From: Pseudanabaena sp. SR411
Lineage (GTDB): Bacteria > Cyanobacteriota > Cyanobacteriia > Pseudanabaenales > Pseudanabaenaceae
Length of the DNA stretch: 60,238 nucleotides
Direction: 5' to 3'
Assembly (NCBI RefSeq): GCF_002251945.1
Contig: NZ_NDHW01000245.1
Coordinates: forward strand, 1-60,238
The translations under genes were made by a program, and so were the position numbers. Below are positions 26,640 to 36,414 of the stretch, piece by piece. Within the stretch, counting starts at the first letter, position 1. Each line of letters starts with the position of its first letter. The notes beneath the pieces were generated by a model. It did no database searches, was not told where the DNA came from, and saw nothing but the letters and a program-made list of their open reading frames with translations.

Positions 26640-27105
26640 ATGGAATCCACTTCAAAAAACAGCGATTATTATTTTGCTCGGTAATTTCTGCGCCTAGTCG
26701 CTTGTAAAAACTCAGTCCCCGTATATTTCGAGCATCAGCATTCCAAGCAAGATGAGTGCAGTCATTTTCCTTGGCAATTTGACCAAGTTTATGCATTAAT
26801 TCTGCTCCCACTCCCTGATTTCTCATTTCTGCTTCCACATATAGATCGTCAAGCCAAATGCTTGGTTGACCTACAAATGATGAATACCGAAATCCATATA
26901 AAGCAAAGCCAACTTCACGACCTGACAACTCTGCAAACAATACGTAAGAAAAAGGAATTTCTCGAAAAATCGTTTTGAGAATTTTTTCCTCTGATACTTT
27001 CAACTCACCAGAAAATGCCCCAATTTTGCGATCAAATTCTGATTTTTTCTGAATAAAAGACAAAATGAGTGATACGTCATTTGGATTAGCAGATCTAACT
27101 GTCAT
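26638..27105 (-). CDS. GNAT-family N-acetyltransferase
   Basis: A 155-residue acetyl-CoA-dependent acetyltransferase. The start MTVRSANPNDVSLILSFI, the strand IWLDDLYVEAEMRNQGVGAELM with the Q/RxxGxG/A acetyl-CoA loop, and NARGLSFYKRLGAE-like motif B (ARNIRGLSFYKRLG) identify it. It resembles the diamine/spermidine acetyltransferase-like subgroup, but the substrate is not determined. Confidence 0.88.
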   Translation of the reverse strand: MTVRSANPNDVSLILSFIQKKSEFDRKIGAFSGELKVSEEKILKTIFREIPFSYVLFAELSGREVGFALYGFRYSSFVGQPSIWLDDLYVEAEMRNQGVGAELMHKLGQIAKENDCTHLAWNADARNIRGLSFYKRLGAEITEQNNNRCFLKWIP

Positions 27106-27179
27106 CTATTAACCTATTCTCTTTCCAGTGAATAATTAGTGGTGCATAGCCATAACACCAATTATTCACTTTATAACAC

Positions 27180-27267
27180 CTATAGCAAAGCAAGAGATAA
27201 CTATGACAAATCAAAACCAAAAAGATGAGTGGCGGCGCGAAGCGCCGCCACTCATCTTTTTGGTTTT
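27180..27267. repeat. Hairpin element with conserved left flank, copy 1
   Basis: A shared left flank (CTATAGCAAAGCAAGAGA, then a GACAAAT segment) is followed by a perfect 26-bp stem with a GAA loop (27213-27267). The same flank occurs at 60154. Lies between the GNAT and ndhD genes. Confidence 0.85.
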
Positions 27268-27300
27268 ATGTTCTAAGCAAACCTTACATTGCTATACACA

Positions 27301-27328
27301 AAAAAAGAGCGCTGTAGCGCTCTTTTTT
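27301..27328 (-). terminator. ndhD terminator
   Basis: Perfect 12-bp stem with a TGTA loop and runs of A/T on both sides, 27 nt beyond the ndhD stop codon. Confidence 0.8.
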
Positions 27329-27354
27329 TCTATCTGTACAGAATTTCTTATTGA

Positions 27355-28971
27355 CTACTCAACAATTCCCAAAAGAGTTTGAGGATTGGGGTGAAATAGC
27401 TTTGGAGCAAGCAAACCTGATGAGTAAAGATGTGGATTAGTCTGAGCAACTAAACTAAAAGCACCACGCGCTTGCTCAGTTACCGCTACAGTTTTTACAT
27501 CATAGGTCTGAGTTGCTAATTTTGGATAAAGCCCGATCGCTACAATCGGTACAAGTAAGCAAGTGGCAATAAATACTTCGCGAGGTTTGGCATCGCTAAC
27601 GTACTTATCAAAGTGCAAAGCAGGGTTTGGCTGACCGTAGAAGACTTGTCGCAAAGTTGAGAGCAGATAAATTGGCGTGATAATTACGCCAACGGCGGCT
27701 AAACCAATCATCACAACTTTGAAATTAGTGGCATAGACATCACTGGTGGTAATGCCAAGGAAAATCTTCAACTCACTCACAAATCCACTCATTCCAGGTA
27801 GAGCCAAAGAAGCCATAGCCGAAGCGGTCATCAAAGCGAAAGCTTTGGGCATGATTTTAGCAATACCTCCCATTTCATCCATCATTAAGGTATGGGTGCG
27901 ATCGTAGGTAACCCCTGCTAAAAAGAAGAGAGCTGCGGCAATCAAGCCGTGGGATAGCATTTGTAAAACCGCCCCACTTACGCCCAAATCATTGAATGAA
28001 GCTAATCCCACCAGAATAAAGCCCATGTGTGAAATCGAAGAATAGGCTAAGCGTCGTTTGAGATTTTGTTGTGCGAAAGCTGCCATTGCTCCATAAACAA
28101 TGCCGACTACACCGAGAACTGCTAACAAAGGCGCAAAGTAAACATGGGCATTGGGCAACATTTCAATATTGAAACGGATTAAGGCATATCCACCCATTTT
28201 CAATAAGACCCCAGCTAGTACCATCGATACTGGCGCAGAGGCTTCCCCGTGAGCATCTGGTAACCATGTATGTAAAGGGAAAATCGGCAATTTCACACCA
28301 AAGGCAATCAAGAAACCAGCATAGGCAAGTAGCTCAAAAGCGATCGGGTACTGCTTCATTCCCAGTTCTGCCATATTAAAGGTAGTGGTATCTCCGTAAA
28401 ATGCCATCGCTAAACCAGCGACAAGAATAAAAATCGAACCTAATGCTGTGTAGAGAATAAACTTGGTTGCTGCGTAAAGACGCTTTGGTCCACCCCAAAT
28501 CGAAATCAACAGATAAACGGGAATCAGTTCTAATTCCCACATAAAAAAGAATAGTAATAAATCTTGAGCAGCAAATACGCCAATCTGAGCGCTATATAAG
28601 CAAAGCATCAAGAAATAAAATAGACGGGACTTATGCTTTACATTCCAACTAGCGAAAATTGCTAAGGTGGTGATTAAGCCTGTCAATAAAATAAGCGGCA
28701 TTGACAATCCGTCAACTGCTAATGACCAGTTCAAGCCAAGCTGAGGAATCCAAGCGTATGTTTCTGCCATTTGAAACGATGCTTCATGCAAATTGTATTG
28801 GCTCCAAAATGCATAAATCATTAATGACAATTCAATAAAACCTACTGCCATCGAATACGATCGCACATTCTTAGCATTACCGTATTTGTCAGGAATAAAA
28901 GGAATTGCGAAAGCTGCTACAAGGGGTAACAAAAGAATTGTGGTAAGCCAAGGAAATTCTGCAACAGACAT
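27355..28971 (-). CDS. ndhD: NAD(P)H-quinone oxidoreductase subunit 4 (NdhD)
   Basis: Proton-pumping antiporter-like membrane subunit of cyanobacterial NDH-1, which passes electrons from ferredoxin to plastoquinone in respiration and cyclic flow. 538 residues with about 14 membrane helices. Conserved features are the lipid-facing start [12 protein letters not shown], the buried Glu in [26 protein letters not shown] and [10 protein letters not shown]-like [14 protein letters not shown]. The sequence looks like the constitutive NdhD1/D2 type, not the CO2-uptake D3/D4 type, but I could not compare it. Monocistronic here. Confidence 0.93.
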   Translation of the reverse strand: MSVAEFPWLTTILLLPLVAAFAIPFIPDKYGNAKNVRSYSMAVGFIELSLMIYAFWSQYNLHEASFQMAETYAWIPQLGLNWSLAVDGLSMPLILLTGLITTLAIFASWNVKHKSRLFYFLMLCLYSAQIGVFAAQDLLLFFFMWELELIPVYLLISIWGGPKRLYAATKFILYTALGSIFILVAGLAMAFYGDTTTFNMAELGMKQYPIAFELLAYAGFLIAFGVKLPIFPLHTWLPDAHGEASAPVSMVLAGVLLKMGGYALIRFNIEMLPNAHVYFAPLLAVLGVVGIVYGAMAAFAQQNLKRRLAYSSISHMGFILVGLASFNDLGVSGAVLQMLSHGLIAAALFFLAGVTYDRTHTLMMDEMGGIAKIMPKAFALMTASAMASLALPGMSGFVSELKIFLGITTSDVYATNFKVVMIGLAAVGVIITPIYLLSTLRQVFYGQPNPALHFDKYVSDAKPREVFIATCLLVPIVAIGLYPKLATQTYDVKTVAVTEQARGAFSLVAQTNPHLYSSGLLAPKLFHPNPQTLLGIVE

Positions 28972-29348
28972 GATGAGGATAAATACTTACTCGTTGATCC
29001 AATTGTATTAAGAATTTGTAAACTTGTGTTAAGTCTTTTGACATAAAAGTTAACAAATTGTCAAATCATCAAGATAGGCTCAATTCTATATCCACACTTG
29101 TTTTCTGGGATTTAGATTGATATGCATCTATAAATTGTCATCCAAATAATGAATATCATCGCTTTATTACTATCGTTAAACCTTAAAACTAGAAACAACA
29201 CTTTATCCTCTTGCTAGTTTCTTGATCGCAAGTGCGATCGCGAGACAATTTCTATTAAGATCGAATTTCTATAACAACACCAGTTGAGTTGTTGTAGCGT
29301 AGCTACAACAACTACATCCATTCACCCTTATACGTTCTCACAACACAA
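28972..29348. other. Divergent intergenic region ndhD / aminotransferase
   Basis: About 380 bp, AT-rich, with promoters for both flanking genes expected but none clearly readable. It contains a HIP1 site near 29235-29242 and a 12-bp stem hairpin at 29287-29313 close to the aminotransferase start. Confidence 0.4.
29287..29313. repeat. Hairpin in the aminotransferase leader
   Basis: Perfect 12-bp stem AGTTGTTGTAGC with loop GTA, ending 35 nt before the start codon. If transcribed it would lie in the 5' leader. Confidence 0.65.
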
Positions 29349-30530
29349 ATGAAGACTTGGCTCAAACCTGCTCAACGACTAGGAAAACTACCTCCATACG
29401 TTTTTGCACGTCTAGATGAGTTGAAGTTACGAGCGAAAGAGCAAGGTCTCGATTTGATCGATCTGGGGATGGGTAATCCTGATGGACCTACCCCTGAACC
29501 CGTAGTTGAAGCAGCAATCGCCGCTTTAAAAAATCCCAAAAATCATGGCTATCCTCCCTTTGAAGGCACGGCAAGTTTTCGTCGCGCGATTACGGATTGG
29601 TACAAGCGCCGTTACAATGTCCAGCTTGACTCTGAAGGTGAAGCATTACCTTTAATTGGCTCTAAGGAAGGTTTAGGACATTTAGCGATCGCCTATATCG
29701 ATCCAGGTGATCTTGTACTTGTGCCAAGTCCTGCCTACCCCGCTCATTTTCGAGGTCCCTTGCTAGCTGGTGGCGAAATCTATGAAATGATCCTCAGTCC
29801 AGAAAAGGACTGGCTAATTGATTTAGATGCGATTCCCGAAGATGTGGCAAAACGAGCCAAGGTGATGTATTTCAATTACCCAGCCAATCCTACAGGAGCG
29901 ATCGCTCCCCGTGAATTTTTTGAAGAAGTAGTCGCCTTTGCTAAGAAATACGAGATCTTATTAGTGCATGATCTCTGCTATGCCGAGCTTGCCTTTGATG
30001 GCTATACACCCACCAGTTTGCTAGAAATCGAAGGCGGCAAAGATGTCGGTGTAGAATTTCATACTCTTTCCAAAACCTATAATATGGCGGGCTGGCGTGT
30101 GGGCTTTGTAGTCGGCAATCGCCATGTGATTCAAGGTTTACGCACCCTCAAAACTAACCTCGATTATGGGATCTTCTCCGCAATTCAAGTAGCTGCCGAG
30201 ACTGCTCTGCAACTGCCAGACAAATATCTTGAAGAAGTCTGCGATCGCTACAAAGAGCGACGTGATTTCTTGATATCAGGATTAGGCGAACTAGGTTGGA
30301 ATATTCCCAAAACCTATGCCACGATGTATCTCTGGATTCCTGTACCTGTAGGTATGACTTCCGCCGACTTTGCTCTTAAAGTATTGGAGAGTACAGGCGT
30401 AGTATTTACTCCTGGTAGTGCCTTTGGACAAGGCGGTGAAGGCTATGTCAGAATCAGTTTGATCGCGGACTGCGATCGCTTGGGCGAGGCACTGAATCGT
30501 CTTAAGCAAGCAGGAATAAGGTTCAAGTAA
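29349..30530 (+). CDS. Class I/II PLP-dependent aminotransferase (AlaC-like)
   Basis: A 393-residue fold-type I aminotransferase. Seen: [12 protein letters not shown] (40-51), Asn/Pro in YPANPTG (178-184), VHDLCYAEL (207-215) with the cofactor-binding Asp, PLP lysine in [10 protein letters not shown] (Lys242), and C-terminal Arg in YVRISL. The family includes alanine, aspartate, methionine and LL-diaminopimelate aminotransferases, and such cyanobacterial proteins are named inconsistently. It is followed after 17 nt by lgt, so they may share a transcript. Confidence 0.88.
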   Translation: MKTWLKPAQRLGKLPPYVFARLDELKLRAKEQGLDLIDLGMGNPDGPTPEPVVEAAIAALKNPKNHGYPPFEGTASFRRAITDWYKRRYNVQLDSEGEALPLIGSKEGLGHLAIAYIDPGDLVLVPSPAYPAHFRGPLLAGGEIYEMILSPEKDWLIDLDAIPEDVAKRAKVMYFNYPANPTGAIAPREFFEEVVAFAKKYEILLVHDLCYAELAFDGYTPTSLLEIEGGKDVGVEFHTLSKTYNMAGWRVGFVVGNRHVIQGLRTLKTNLDYGIFSAIQVAAETALQLPDKYLEEVCDRYKERRDFLISGLGELGWNIPKTYATMYLWIPVPVGMTSADFALKVLESTGVVFTPGSAFGQGGEGYVRISLIADCDRLGEALNRLKQAGIRFK

Positions 30531-30547
30531 AAAGGAAAAAGGAAAAA

Positions 30548-31399
30548 GTGTTTAATCTGTTGCCTCTTGCTTTTGAATTTACATCTCCAGGTCCGATCGC
30601 CTTTGAGATTGGACCACTTTCGATCCGTTGGTATGGACTGTTGATCGCCTCGGCGATTATTTTGGGGACTGTTTTGGCACAAACTCTAGCTCAAAAACGT
30701 AATGTTGATCCAGAGTTAGTTGGTGATTTGGCGATTTGGCTTGTGGTTGGAGCGATTCCTTGCGCCCGTTTTTACTATGTCCTATTTGAATGGCATCGCT
30801 TTCAGACTCAAGAATGGTACAAAGTTTTTGCGATCTGGGAAGGCGGGATTGCGATCCATGGAGCCATTATCGGTGGGGCGATCGCCGCAACCATCTTTTG
30901 TAAGCGTCAAAAAATTTCCACATGGATGATGGCTGATATCATCATGCCTGCTGTAATTTTGGGACAAGCGATCGGGCGTTGGGGCAACTTTTTTAATTCC
31001 GAAGCTTTTGGTAGTCCCACGGATTTACCTTGGAAATTATTTATTCCGATCAATCGTCGCCCCCCTGAATTCGTGAATGAGGCATACTTTCATCCCACAT
31101 TCCTATATGAATCCCTGTGGAATCTTGGTGTATTTGCGATTTTAATCTTTGCCTTTTTGCGATTTCCCAAACTGAGGACTGGCACGATCACGATGATCTA
31201 TGCGATCGCCTATAGCCTTGGTAGATTTTGGATTGAGGGTTTACGCACCGATAGTTTAATGGTGGGTGGGCTTCGCACTGCCCAGATGATTAGTCTTAGT
31301 GCGATCGCCGCAGGTATTTTTGGTTTAGTGTGGCTATACGGATTGCGTCGGCGTTTTCCTGATACCACTCCCAAAGAAATCCCGTCCGAAAATCTATGA
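30548..31399 (+). CDS. lgt: Prolipoprotein diacylglyceryl transferase
   Basis: Integral membrane enzyme that moves diacylglycerol from phosphatidylglycerol to the lipobox cysteine of prolipoproteins. 283 residues with seven predicted helices. The Lgt signature [17 protein letters not shown], the IRWYGL segment and the [10 protein letters not shown] loop are present. The start is GTG at 30548, behind an A/G-rich stretch (GGAAAAAGGAAAAA). Its stop overlaps the next start by 4 nt. Confidence 0.95.
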   Translation: MFNLLPLAFEFTSPGPIAFEIGPLSIRWYGLLIASAIILGTVLAQTLAQKRNVDPELVGDLAIWLVVGAIPCARFYYVLFEWHRFQTQEWYKVFAIWEGGIAIHGAIIGGAIAATIFCKRQKISTWMMADIIMPAVILGQAIGRWGNFFNSEAFGSPTDLPWKLFIPINRRPPEFVNEAYFHPTFLYESLWNLGVFAILIFAFLRFPKLRTGTITMIYAIAYSLGRFWIEGLRTDSLMVGGLRTAQMISLSAIAAGIFGLVWLYGLRRRFPDTTPKEIPSENL

Positions 31400-32022
31400 C
31401 CAAATTGCCCCATACCGATCCGCGTGAAATGGTAGAAACTGCATTCCTTGCAAGTACTACCGCCATGTTGTTTTTAATTAACTTTTACTTCCCTCTGGGA
31501 CCATTGCTGCGCATGCTATTTCCCCTACCAACAGCTTTAGCCTATTTACGCTGGAATAGTCGGGCTGCATGGATGGCGATGGTAGTAACCGCATTACTTT
31601 TGGCAATTCTGATGGGCCCAACCCGCAGCATTCAGTATATTGTTCCCCATGGTTTAGTCGGAGTCACATTGGGATATTTGTGGAAACGGGATTTTCCTTG
31701 GTCGGGTTCCCTTAGCATTGCGACGATGATCGGCTCAATTGGCACGGCTTTTCAATTTGCTTTTTTATCAATTTTATTAGGCGAAAATGTTTGGAATTAT
31801 TCAATTGTGCAGGTTACAGGACTACTCAATTGGCTACTTCAACTTTTTGGTTCATTAGAACAACCAGATTTTGCTGCCATCCAAACCTTTGCGATCGCCG
31901 CAATTATCTTTAGTAATTTCGCATATCAATTACTTGTGCATCTAGTGGCTTGGATTGTGCTAGATCGACTTGGCAATCCTATACCCAGCCCCCCAAAATG
32001 GATCGAATCTTTGTTAGCTTGA
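31396..32022 (+). CDS. DUF2232-type membrane protein
   Basis: A 208-residue, very hydrophobic protein with about five or six membrane helices ([33 protein letters not shown] and others). It resembles the YybS/DUF2232 family of cyanobacterial inner-membrane proteins, whose function is not established. Start overlaps lgt stop as ATGA (31396-31399), so translation is coupled to lgt; a role in the cell envelope is inferred from that only. Confidence 0.7.
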   Translation: MTKLPHTDPREMVETAFLASTTAMLFLINFYFPLGPLLRMLFPLPTALAYLRWNSRAAWMAMVVTALLLAILMGPTRSIQYIVPHGLVGVTLGYLWKRDFPWSGSLSIATMIGSIGTAFQFAFLSILLGENVWNYSIVQVTGLLNWLLQLFGSLEQPDFAAIQTFAIAAIIFSNFAYQLLVHLVAWIVLDRLGNPIPSPPKWIESLLA

Positions 32023-32033
32023 GCTATAGCCTA

Positions 32034-32084
32034 AAACCCAATAGAGAGTTGCGGCGCTTAGCGCCGCAACTCTCTATTGGGTTT
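32034..32084. repeat. 24-bp-stem hairpin repeat
   Basis: Perfect 24-bp stem with a TTA loop and a GCGGCGC tip, 12 nt after the membrane-protein stop. Preceded by CTATAG, as in the element family at 27180. Confidence 0.8.
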
Positions 32085-32266
32085 GACTGACTACAGCTAT
32101 AAAATAACCACTTAAACGATTTTTTATTCCATGCATGAGCATAGCTAAGACAATCTTGGGAAAAACTTAATTAATTGACACAATCTCGAATAAGAAATTA
32201 TACTCATTAGTTAACCGCCAGAATGAGTATAATTCTGAAATATTGGCGCAAATCATCTTCGTTACC

Positions 32267-32599
32267 ATGACCAACCCTGCCGAATCAAATCAAACTGTAA
32301 TTACAAATTCATCAATTGCTCTATCTGAAAGAGAATTGCAAGTGATTGAACTAGTAGCTGCGGGCTTAACCAATCAAGATATCGCCGTCAAACTAGCGAT
32401 CAGCAAACGTACTGTCGATAATCACATCAGCAACATTCTCACTAAAACTAAAACTGACAATCGAGTTTCCTTAGTACGTTGGGCTTTGCAATGGGGAAAG
32501 GTATGCATTGACGAAGTTAATTGCTGCATTCTCGGCACTCATGTAGTCGGTAATGTTTTAGAAGCAAAAGATATAGAGCAGGAATTAGAAAGTGCCTAG
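32267..32599 (+). CDS. LuxR-type regulator, PedR-like
   Basis: A small DNA-binding protein of about 110 residues with a single C-terminal-type LuxR helix-turn-helix (LSERELQVIELVAAGLTNQDIA, SKRTVDNHISNIL) and no receiver domain. It ends with RWALQWGKVCIDEVNCC, a cysteine-bearing tail like that of PedR, the thioredoxin-controlled regulator of photosynthetic electron-transport genes in Synechocystis. The ATG at 32267 is preferred; a TTG at 32243 is in frame. The likeness to PedR is from memory. It overlaps the next gene by 8 nt. Confidence 0.75.
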   Translation: MTNPAESNQTVITNSSIALSERELQVIELVAAGLTNQDIAVKLAISKRTVDNHISNILTKTKTDNRVSLVRWALQWGKVCIDEVNCCILGTHVVGNVLEAKDIEQELESA

Positions 32600-32882
32600 T
32601 GGTAACTTAGAGATTAATCGCTACAGGATTGTTTACAGTCCTGATATTGCTTTAGCCATGTATCGAGAGTTAGCATCCCATCTCGAACAAATTGACGACA
32701 ATATTAATGCTGAATTATTTTGGCAAGAAAGTACTGAATTTAGTTACTTAGGTAGTCAAATTGGAGGATTGTGGCTTACATATCCGCAATCTATTCCTGA
32801 GCAATTCCAAGTTTTAATCAAAAAAATTTTGAACCACTATGGAGTTTGGTTTTCTGAACCCAATTTAGCCATTAATTCTTAA
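32592..32882 (+). CDS. Small protein of unknown function downstream of the PedR-like gene
   Basis: A 96-residue soluble protein starting at a GTG inside the end of the regulator gene, so probably translationally coupled. It contains YRIVYSPDIALAMYRELASHLEQI, FWQESTEFSYLGSQIGGLWL and a helical end. No family recognised. The stop codon lies at the edge of a 24-bp hairpin. Coupling suggests it works with, or is regulated together with, the LuxR-type protein. Confidence 0.6.
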   Translation: MPSGNLEINRYRIVYSPDIALAMYRELASHLEQIDDNINAELFWQESTEFSYLGSQIGGLWLTYPQSIPEQFQVLIKKILNHYGVWFSEPNLAINS

Positions 32883-32931
32883 AAGCCAATAATTCATAGT
32901 GCGCGAAGCGCACTATGAATTATTGGCTTTT
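32881..32931. repeat. 24-bp-stem hairpin overlapping a stop codon
   Basis: Perfect 24-bp stem with GAA loop. Its first two bases belong to the TAA stop of the preceding gene. Probable terminator and repeat. Confidence 0.8.
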
Positions 32932-32948
32932 AAGTTATTCTCAAAACT

Positions 32949-33635
32949 ATGAAAAAACGCATATTTACTGATTTCGATGGTCCAATTATGGATGTATCAG
33001 GGCGCTATTACCAAGTTTATTTATATTGTCTAGATAAGATTCGGAAACCAGATCAGAGAGTCACAACCTTATCCAAGAGTGAGTTTTGGGAGTTAAAGCG
33101 ATCGCAAGTACCAGAAAAAGAAATTGCCAAGTTATCAGGTTTTGAAGATGAACAGCAATCCATTGCTTTTGCTCACCTGCGTCGGGCTACTGTCCATACA
33201 GATCCTTATTTTGAGCATGATAAGCTCATCGAAAGTGCCATATCCGCACTAGAAAAAGCTCAACATTCAGGTATCGATCTTGCTGTGATGACCATGCGTC
33301 GCCGCCGCGAGCTTGAGCCTGTACTGGATAAATACAATTTAAGACGCTTTTTTGCAAGCGATCGCATTTTTTGCCTTGATGATGACTATATAAAAACTGT
33401 CGATACTCAAGACAAACCCAAATTAATGAAAATGGCTCAAGCAAGTCTGCCCGAAGTCCAGCAACAATGGATGATTGGCGATACGGAAGCAGATATTATC
33501 GCTGCTCAAACCTATGATATTCCTGTGATTGGAGTTTTGAGTGGTATTCGTAATCAAGCACAATTAGAAAAGTACAAACCAAATCAAATACTTCCTAACT
33601 TACTATCATCAATAACTAAGATTCTAGACCCATAA
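32949..33635 (+). CDS. HAD-family hydrolase
   Basis: A 228-residue haloacid-dehalogenase-type phosphatase. Motif I is the TDFDGPIMD segment near residue 8, with a nucleophilic Asp and the general-acid Asp. Motif II is VMTMRRRRE (Thr). Motif III/IV is IGDTEADIIAAQ. An alpha-helical cap lies between. Substrate not identifiable. It is followed directly by a hairpin that includes its last codons and stop. Confidence 0.85.
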   Translation: MKKRIFTDFDGPIMDVSGRYYQVYLYCLDKIRKPDQRVTTLSKSEFWELKRSQVPEKEIAKLSGFEDEQQSIAFAHLRRATVHTDPYFEHDKLIESAISALEKAQHSGIDLAVMTMRRRRELEPVLDKYNLRRFFASDRIFCLDDDYIKTVDTQDKPKLMKMAQASLPEVQQQWMIGDTEADIIAAQTYDIPVIGVLSGIRNQAQLEKYKPNQILPNLLSSITKILDP

Positions 33636-33680
33636 ATCATAAAAAGCAGCGCATTGCGCTGCTTTTTATGATTTATGGGT
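33628..33680. repeat. 25-bp-stem hairpin between convergent genes
   Basis: Perfect 25-bp stem, ATT loop. It contains the last codons and stop of the HAD gene and ends 7 nt before the stop of the NblA-like gene, so it can terminate both. Confidence 0.85.
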
Positions 33681-33687
33681 TTCCAGA

Positions 33688-33861
33688 TTACATTCCCCCT
33701 AAAAACTCTTGCTTAGCAATTTTCACCATAACAGCTTGCTGACCAAGATAAAGCATGTGCAACTCAGTCAGGAGTTGCTTAGCTGCATCTAGATCGATGT
33801 TTTGGATCTGCTGGCAAAACATCATGTGGGTAAATTGCTTCTCGATAGGTAAGTCACTCAT
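33688..33861 (-). CDS. NblA/Ycf18-like short protein
   Basis: A 57-residue ORF with AGAGG 6 nt before the ATG. The sequence starts MSDLPIEKQF, continues MMFCQQIQNIDLDAAKQLL and TELHMLYLGQQAVM, and ends KQEFLGGM. The pattern (Leu-x-x-Glu-x-Gln-Phe, then a Phe and an amphipathic helix pair ending in a short tail) matches NblA, the adaptor that triggers phycobilisome degradation under nutrient stress. Its position next to apcABC fits. It is too short for certainty and differs from canonical NblA in several core positions. Confidence 0.65.
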   Translation of the reverse strand: MSDLPIEKQFTHMMFCQQIQNIDLDAAKQLLTELHMLYLGQQAVMVKIAKQEFLGGM

Positions 33862-34083
33862 AAGTACCTCTTTTACGAATCAACCAATGACACTAAACTA
33901 TGACAATAACTAAGGCATCGAAGTTGCTTAACAGTAGATATTAGTCACCGTGTCAACATAACGTAACAATACTTTAAAGTTATTAAAAAAACTGTATCAT
34001 GATAAACATTTTTTCTAGATATACCCAAAGAAACATTTTCGACAAAAAGTCATAGAGTTATTCCTTATGATTATCATAAGCAA
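33862..34083. other. Upstream region of the NblA-like gene
   Basis: AT-rich, about 220 bp. I looked for an NtcA site (GTA-N8-TAC) and found no convincing one. No other gene visible. Confidence 0.35.
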
Positions 34084-34132
34084 ATCCCCAAACAAAAAAG
34101 GCTCGCTTAGCGAGCCTTTTTTGTTTGGGGAT
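34084..34132 (-). terminator. apcC terminator
   Basis: Perfect 23-bp stem with loop TTA and internal A/T runs, 10 nt past the apcC stop codon. Confidence 0.8.
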
Positions 34133-34142
34133 AAGAAAAAAA

Positions 34143-34346
34143 CTAAAGTAAGCCAGTATTTGTGCCTTGCTTGCCTGTAGCTAGTTCAACTTTTACAATC
34201 TTGCCACCCATTTTCATAATGCGTTGCTGTTCAGCGAACCAGTTGTCATAGGACACTAGCTTCGTGAAATAGGTATTTTGCAACTCTCGTTGTGTACGAA
34301 TGCGAGTTTGGCTAGGTACACAAGCAGTGATTTTAAAAGTCCGCAT
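34143..34346 (-). CDS. apcC: Allophycocyanin core linker ApcC (LC 7.8)
   Basis: A 67-residue basic linker capping the allophycocyanin core cylinders of the phycobilisome. Starts MRTFKITACVPSQTRIRTQRE and contains YFTKLVSYDNWFAEQQRI, both typical. It is the third gene of apcABC on the minus strand, about 195 bp after apcB, with an intervening stem-loop. Confidence 0.96.
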   Translation of the reverse strand: MRTFKITACVPSQTRIRTQRELQNTYFTKLVSYDNWFAEQQRIMKMGGKIVKVELATGKQGTNTGLL

Positions 34347-34431
34347 AGCGGCGATCTCCTTCAGAGCCAGTTATTTAAAGATTAATTAGAAGTTAATTTC
34401 AAGGAAATATTTCTAGACTGATATAAGCGTT

Positions 34432-34473
34432 GGCGGCGAGATAGGAAGCTCAAGCTAACCTACCTCCGCCGCC
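34432..34473 (-). promoter_or_regulatory. apcB-apcC intergenic stem-loop
   Basis: GGCGGCGAG-ATAGG (34432-34445) pairs with CCTACCTCCGCCGCC (34459-34473) almost fully. A hairpin at this place can attenuate read-through or protect the 3' end of an apcAB message, giving less apcC than apcAB. That effect is known for other apc operons and inferred here. Confidence 0.6.
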
Positions 34474-34540
34474 TTAGTAAATATTAATTAATTTAGAAAT
34501 TGAATTAATAAATAGATAGCAATCAACGCTATATCGGCAA

Positions 34541-35026
34541 TTAGCTCAAGCCAGAGCTGATGTAATCAAGATATACACCCAATTCTTTACCAGCGTCAGA
34601 ACCAACGATGCTAGCTGCAACTTCTTTGATTGCTTGGATAGCTTGAATGGTGGAAACTACAGGTACTCCAAGGGAGTTGTAGGTTTCTTTCAAGCCATTG
34701 AGTACACGCTCATCAAGGATAGAAGCATCACCAGCAAGCATTGCATAGGTTGCATAGCGTAGGTAGTAGTCGAGGTCGCGGATACATGCGGCATAACGAC
34801 GGGTGGTGTACATGTTGCCGCCGGGACGGGTAACATCTGAGTACAACAAGGACTTAGCAACAGCTTCTTTAACAATGGTTGCAGAGTTAGCAGCGATCGC
34901 AGCAGAAGCACGAACGCGAAGTTCGCCAGTTGCAAAGTAGCTCTTTAGCTTTTCTAGAGAAGCGGCATCAAGGTACTTGCCTTGAACGTCAGAAGAATTG
35001 ATGACGGAAGTAATTGCGTCTTGCAT
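34541..35026 (-). CDS. apcB: Allophycocyanin beta subunit
   Basis: 161 residues, light-harvesting core protein carrying one phycocyanobilin. The chromophore cysteine lies in [14 protein letters not shown] and the gamma-N-methylated asparagine is in RPGGNMYTT. Follows apcA by 135 bp on the same strand. Confidence 0.98.
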   Translation of the reverse strand: MQDAITSVINSSDVQGKYLDAASLEKLKSYFATGELRVRASAAIAANSATIVKEAVAKSLLYSDVTRPGGNMYTTRRYAACIRDLDYYLRYATYAMLAGDASILDERVLNGLKETYNSLGVPVVSTIQAIQAIKEVAASIVGSDAGKELGVYLDYISSGLS

Positions 35027-35161
35027 TTTTGTATATCTTTTAGGTTTGCAATTAGTTTTTTGAATTACGGATTCAGAATTCTGAATGGCTTAAATTCTGT
35101 TTTTAAATACAATCGATTTGAGAACAATCCGATAACAATCTAAGAGAGTTCGGAAATCGCC

Positions 35162-35647
35162 TTACTGCATTGCACCGATGACGTAGTCAAAGTAGTAACC
35201 AGCTTCGGCTGCATCTTCACCAGACAACAAGGAAGCGGCTGCATTTTTGAGACCACGTACACCTTCGACAACACCAGGAATAGGAGTGCCTAAAGAGTTG
35301 TACATTTCCTTAACGCCAACTAGACCGATTTCTTCGATAGGGGTGACATCGCCAGATACAACTCCGTAGGTTACTAGGCGGAGGTAGTAGTCGAGGTCAC
35401 GTAGGCAAGTTGCGGTCATTTGTTCACCGTATGCATTTCCACCAGGAGAAACAACATCAGGACGCTTTTGGAAAAGTTGATCGCCAGCTTGCTTAACGAT
35501 GCGCTCGCGGGATTCGGTCAAAGTTTGGGCAATGCGAAGACGGCGCTCGCCAGAGCTTACAAAGCCCTTAATGCGATCTAGTTCACCAGGGCTGAGGTAA
35601 CGTGCTTCAGCATCTGCATTCACGATGGACTTCGTGACTACGCTCAT
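35162..35647 (-). CDS. apcA: Allophycocyanin alpha subunit
   Basis: 161 residues, partner of ApcB in the phycobilisome core. The chromophore cysteine lies in [14 protein letters not shown]. First gene of apcABC; no apcE lies upstream, unlike many cyanobacteria. The 250-bp upstream region presumably carries a strong promoter that I could not locate. Confidence 0.98.
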   Translation of the reverse strand: MSVVTKSIVNADAEARYLSPGELDRIKGFVSSGERRLRIAQTLTESRERIVKQAGDQLFQKRPDVVSPGGNAYGEQMTATCLRDLDYYLRLVTYGVVSGDVTPIEEIGLVGVKEMYNSLGTPIPGVVEGVRGLKNAAASLLSGEDAAEAGYYFDYVIGAMQ

Positions 35648-35898
35648 TTAATTTTTTCTCCAATCAAAAATGTGAATAAAAACGATTGATGTGATGCCGT
35701 ACCATGCAGAAATTCCTTTGCTTTAGTAATGTCCTAGGGACAATCACAAAAAGGTTGGGGGTGATCTGACATGGAGGGTTTCTTTGTCAAAGCAATGATT
35801 ACCAAAACATTTTGAAGCATTGCGTTGTCCACAAGCTTTTCTTCATCACACTTCTTAACATTTCATATGTTATCACCAGAGGTGAAAAGCGAGATCAA

Positions 35899-36213
35899 TT
35901 AGGCTGAAAGTATTGCTACTCCAATGGTTGCGATGCCTCCGAGGATCATTAACCCTGCGGGCATAAATTTTTTGGTTTTGATCAGACGCACGACAAAAAC
36001 GATCACTAACAGGGATGCGATCGCCATACCAGCGATTTTGCCCCACTCTTGATTTTGGGCGGTCGCGATTCCTGTGATAATTAATCCCAAACCGCTAATG
36101 CTGCCTGAAATAATTGAGGCTTTGCTTTGACTTTTGGTAAATCCGATGATGCCACCGATGATCGCAATTACTCCGTAGGCTAGTAAAGCAATGGCACTAG
36201 GGGAAAAGTTCAT
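35899..36213 (-). CDS. TMEM14/UPF0136-type membrane protein
   Basis: A 104-residue protein with four hydrophobic segments (LLAYGVIAIIGGIIGF, GSISGLGLIITGIA, MAIASLLVIVFVVRLI, AGLMILGGIATIGVAIL), glycine-rich as in the TMEM14 family that also includes chloroplast FAX fatty-acid exporters. A role in fatty-acid or small-molecule movement is only a family analogy. Located upstream of apcA in the same direction, 250 bp away. Confidence 0.75.
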   Translation of the reverse strand: MNFSPSAIALLAYGVIAIIGGIIGFTKSQSKASIISGSISGLGLIITGIATAQNQEWGKIAGMAIASLLVIVFVVRLIKTKKFMPAGLMILGGIATIGVAILSA

Positions 36214-36310
36214 AGGGTTATAAGAAAAAATTTTTGATATTTATTGAACTTACAACCGATTGAGCCTTTATGGTATAGCTGCTCAGCTAATGAAACTGTG
36301 CGCTTAAATA

Positions 36311-36367
36311 TAAAACCTTAAAACCTGTGGCGCACGCTGCGCGTGCGCCACAGGTTTTAAGGTTTTA
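36311..36367. repeat. 27-bp-stem hairpin repeat
   Basis: Perfect 27-bp stem with TGC loop, between the M23 peptidase gene and the TMEM14 gene. Probably also terminates the M23 transcript. Confidence 0.85.
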
Positions 36368-36414
36368 ATTACACCTAGCCACTTATCAGCTAAAAATTGC
36401 TATAGATTCTGGAT

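Noticed and set aside
33862-34083. An NtcA binding site upstream of the NblA-like gene
   Set aside because: The closest match (GTAACAATAC) has the wrong spacing for GTA-N8-TAC.
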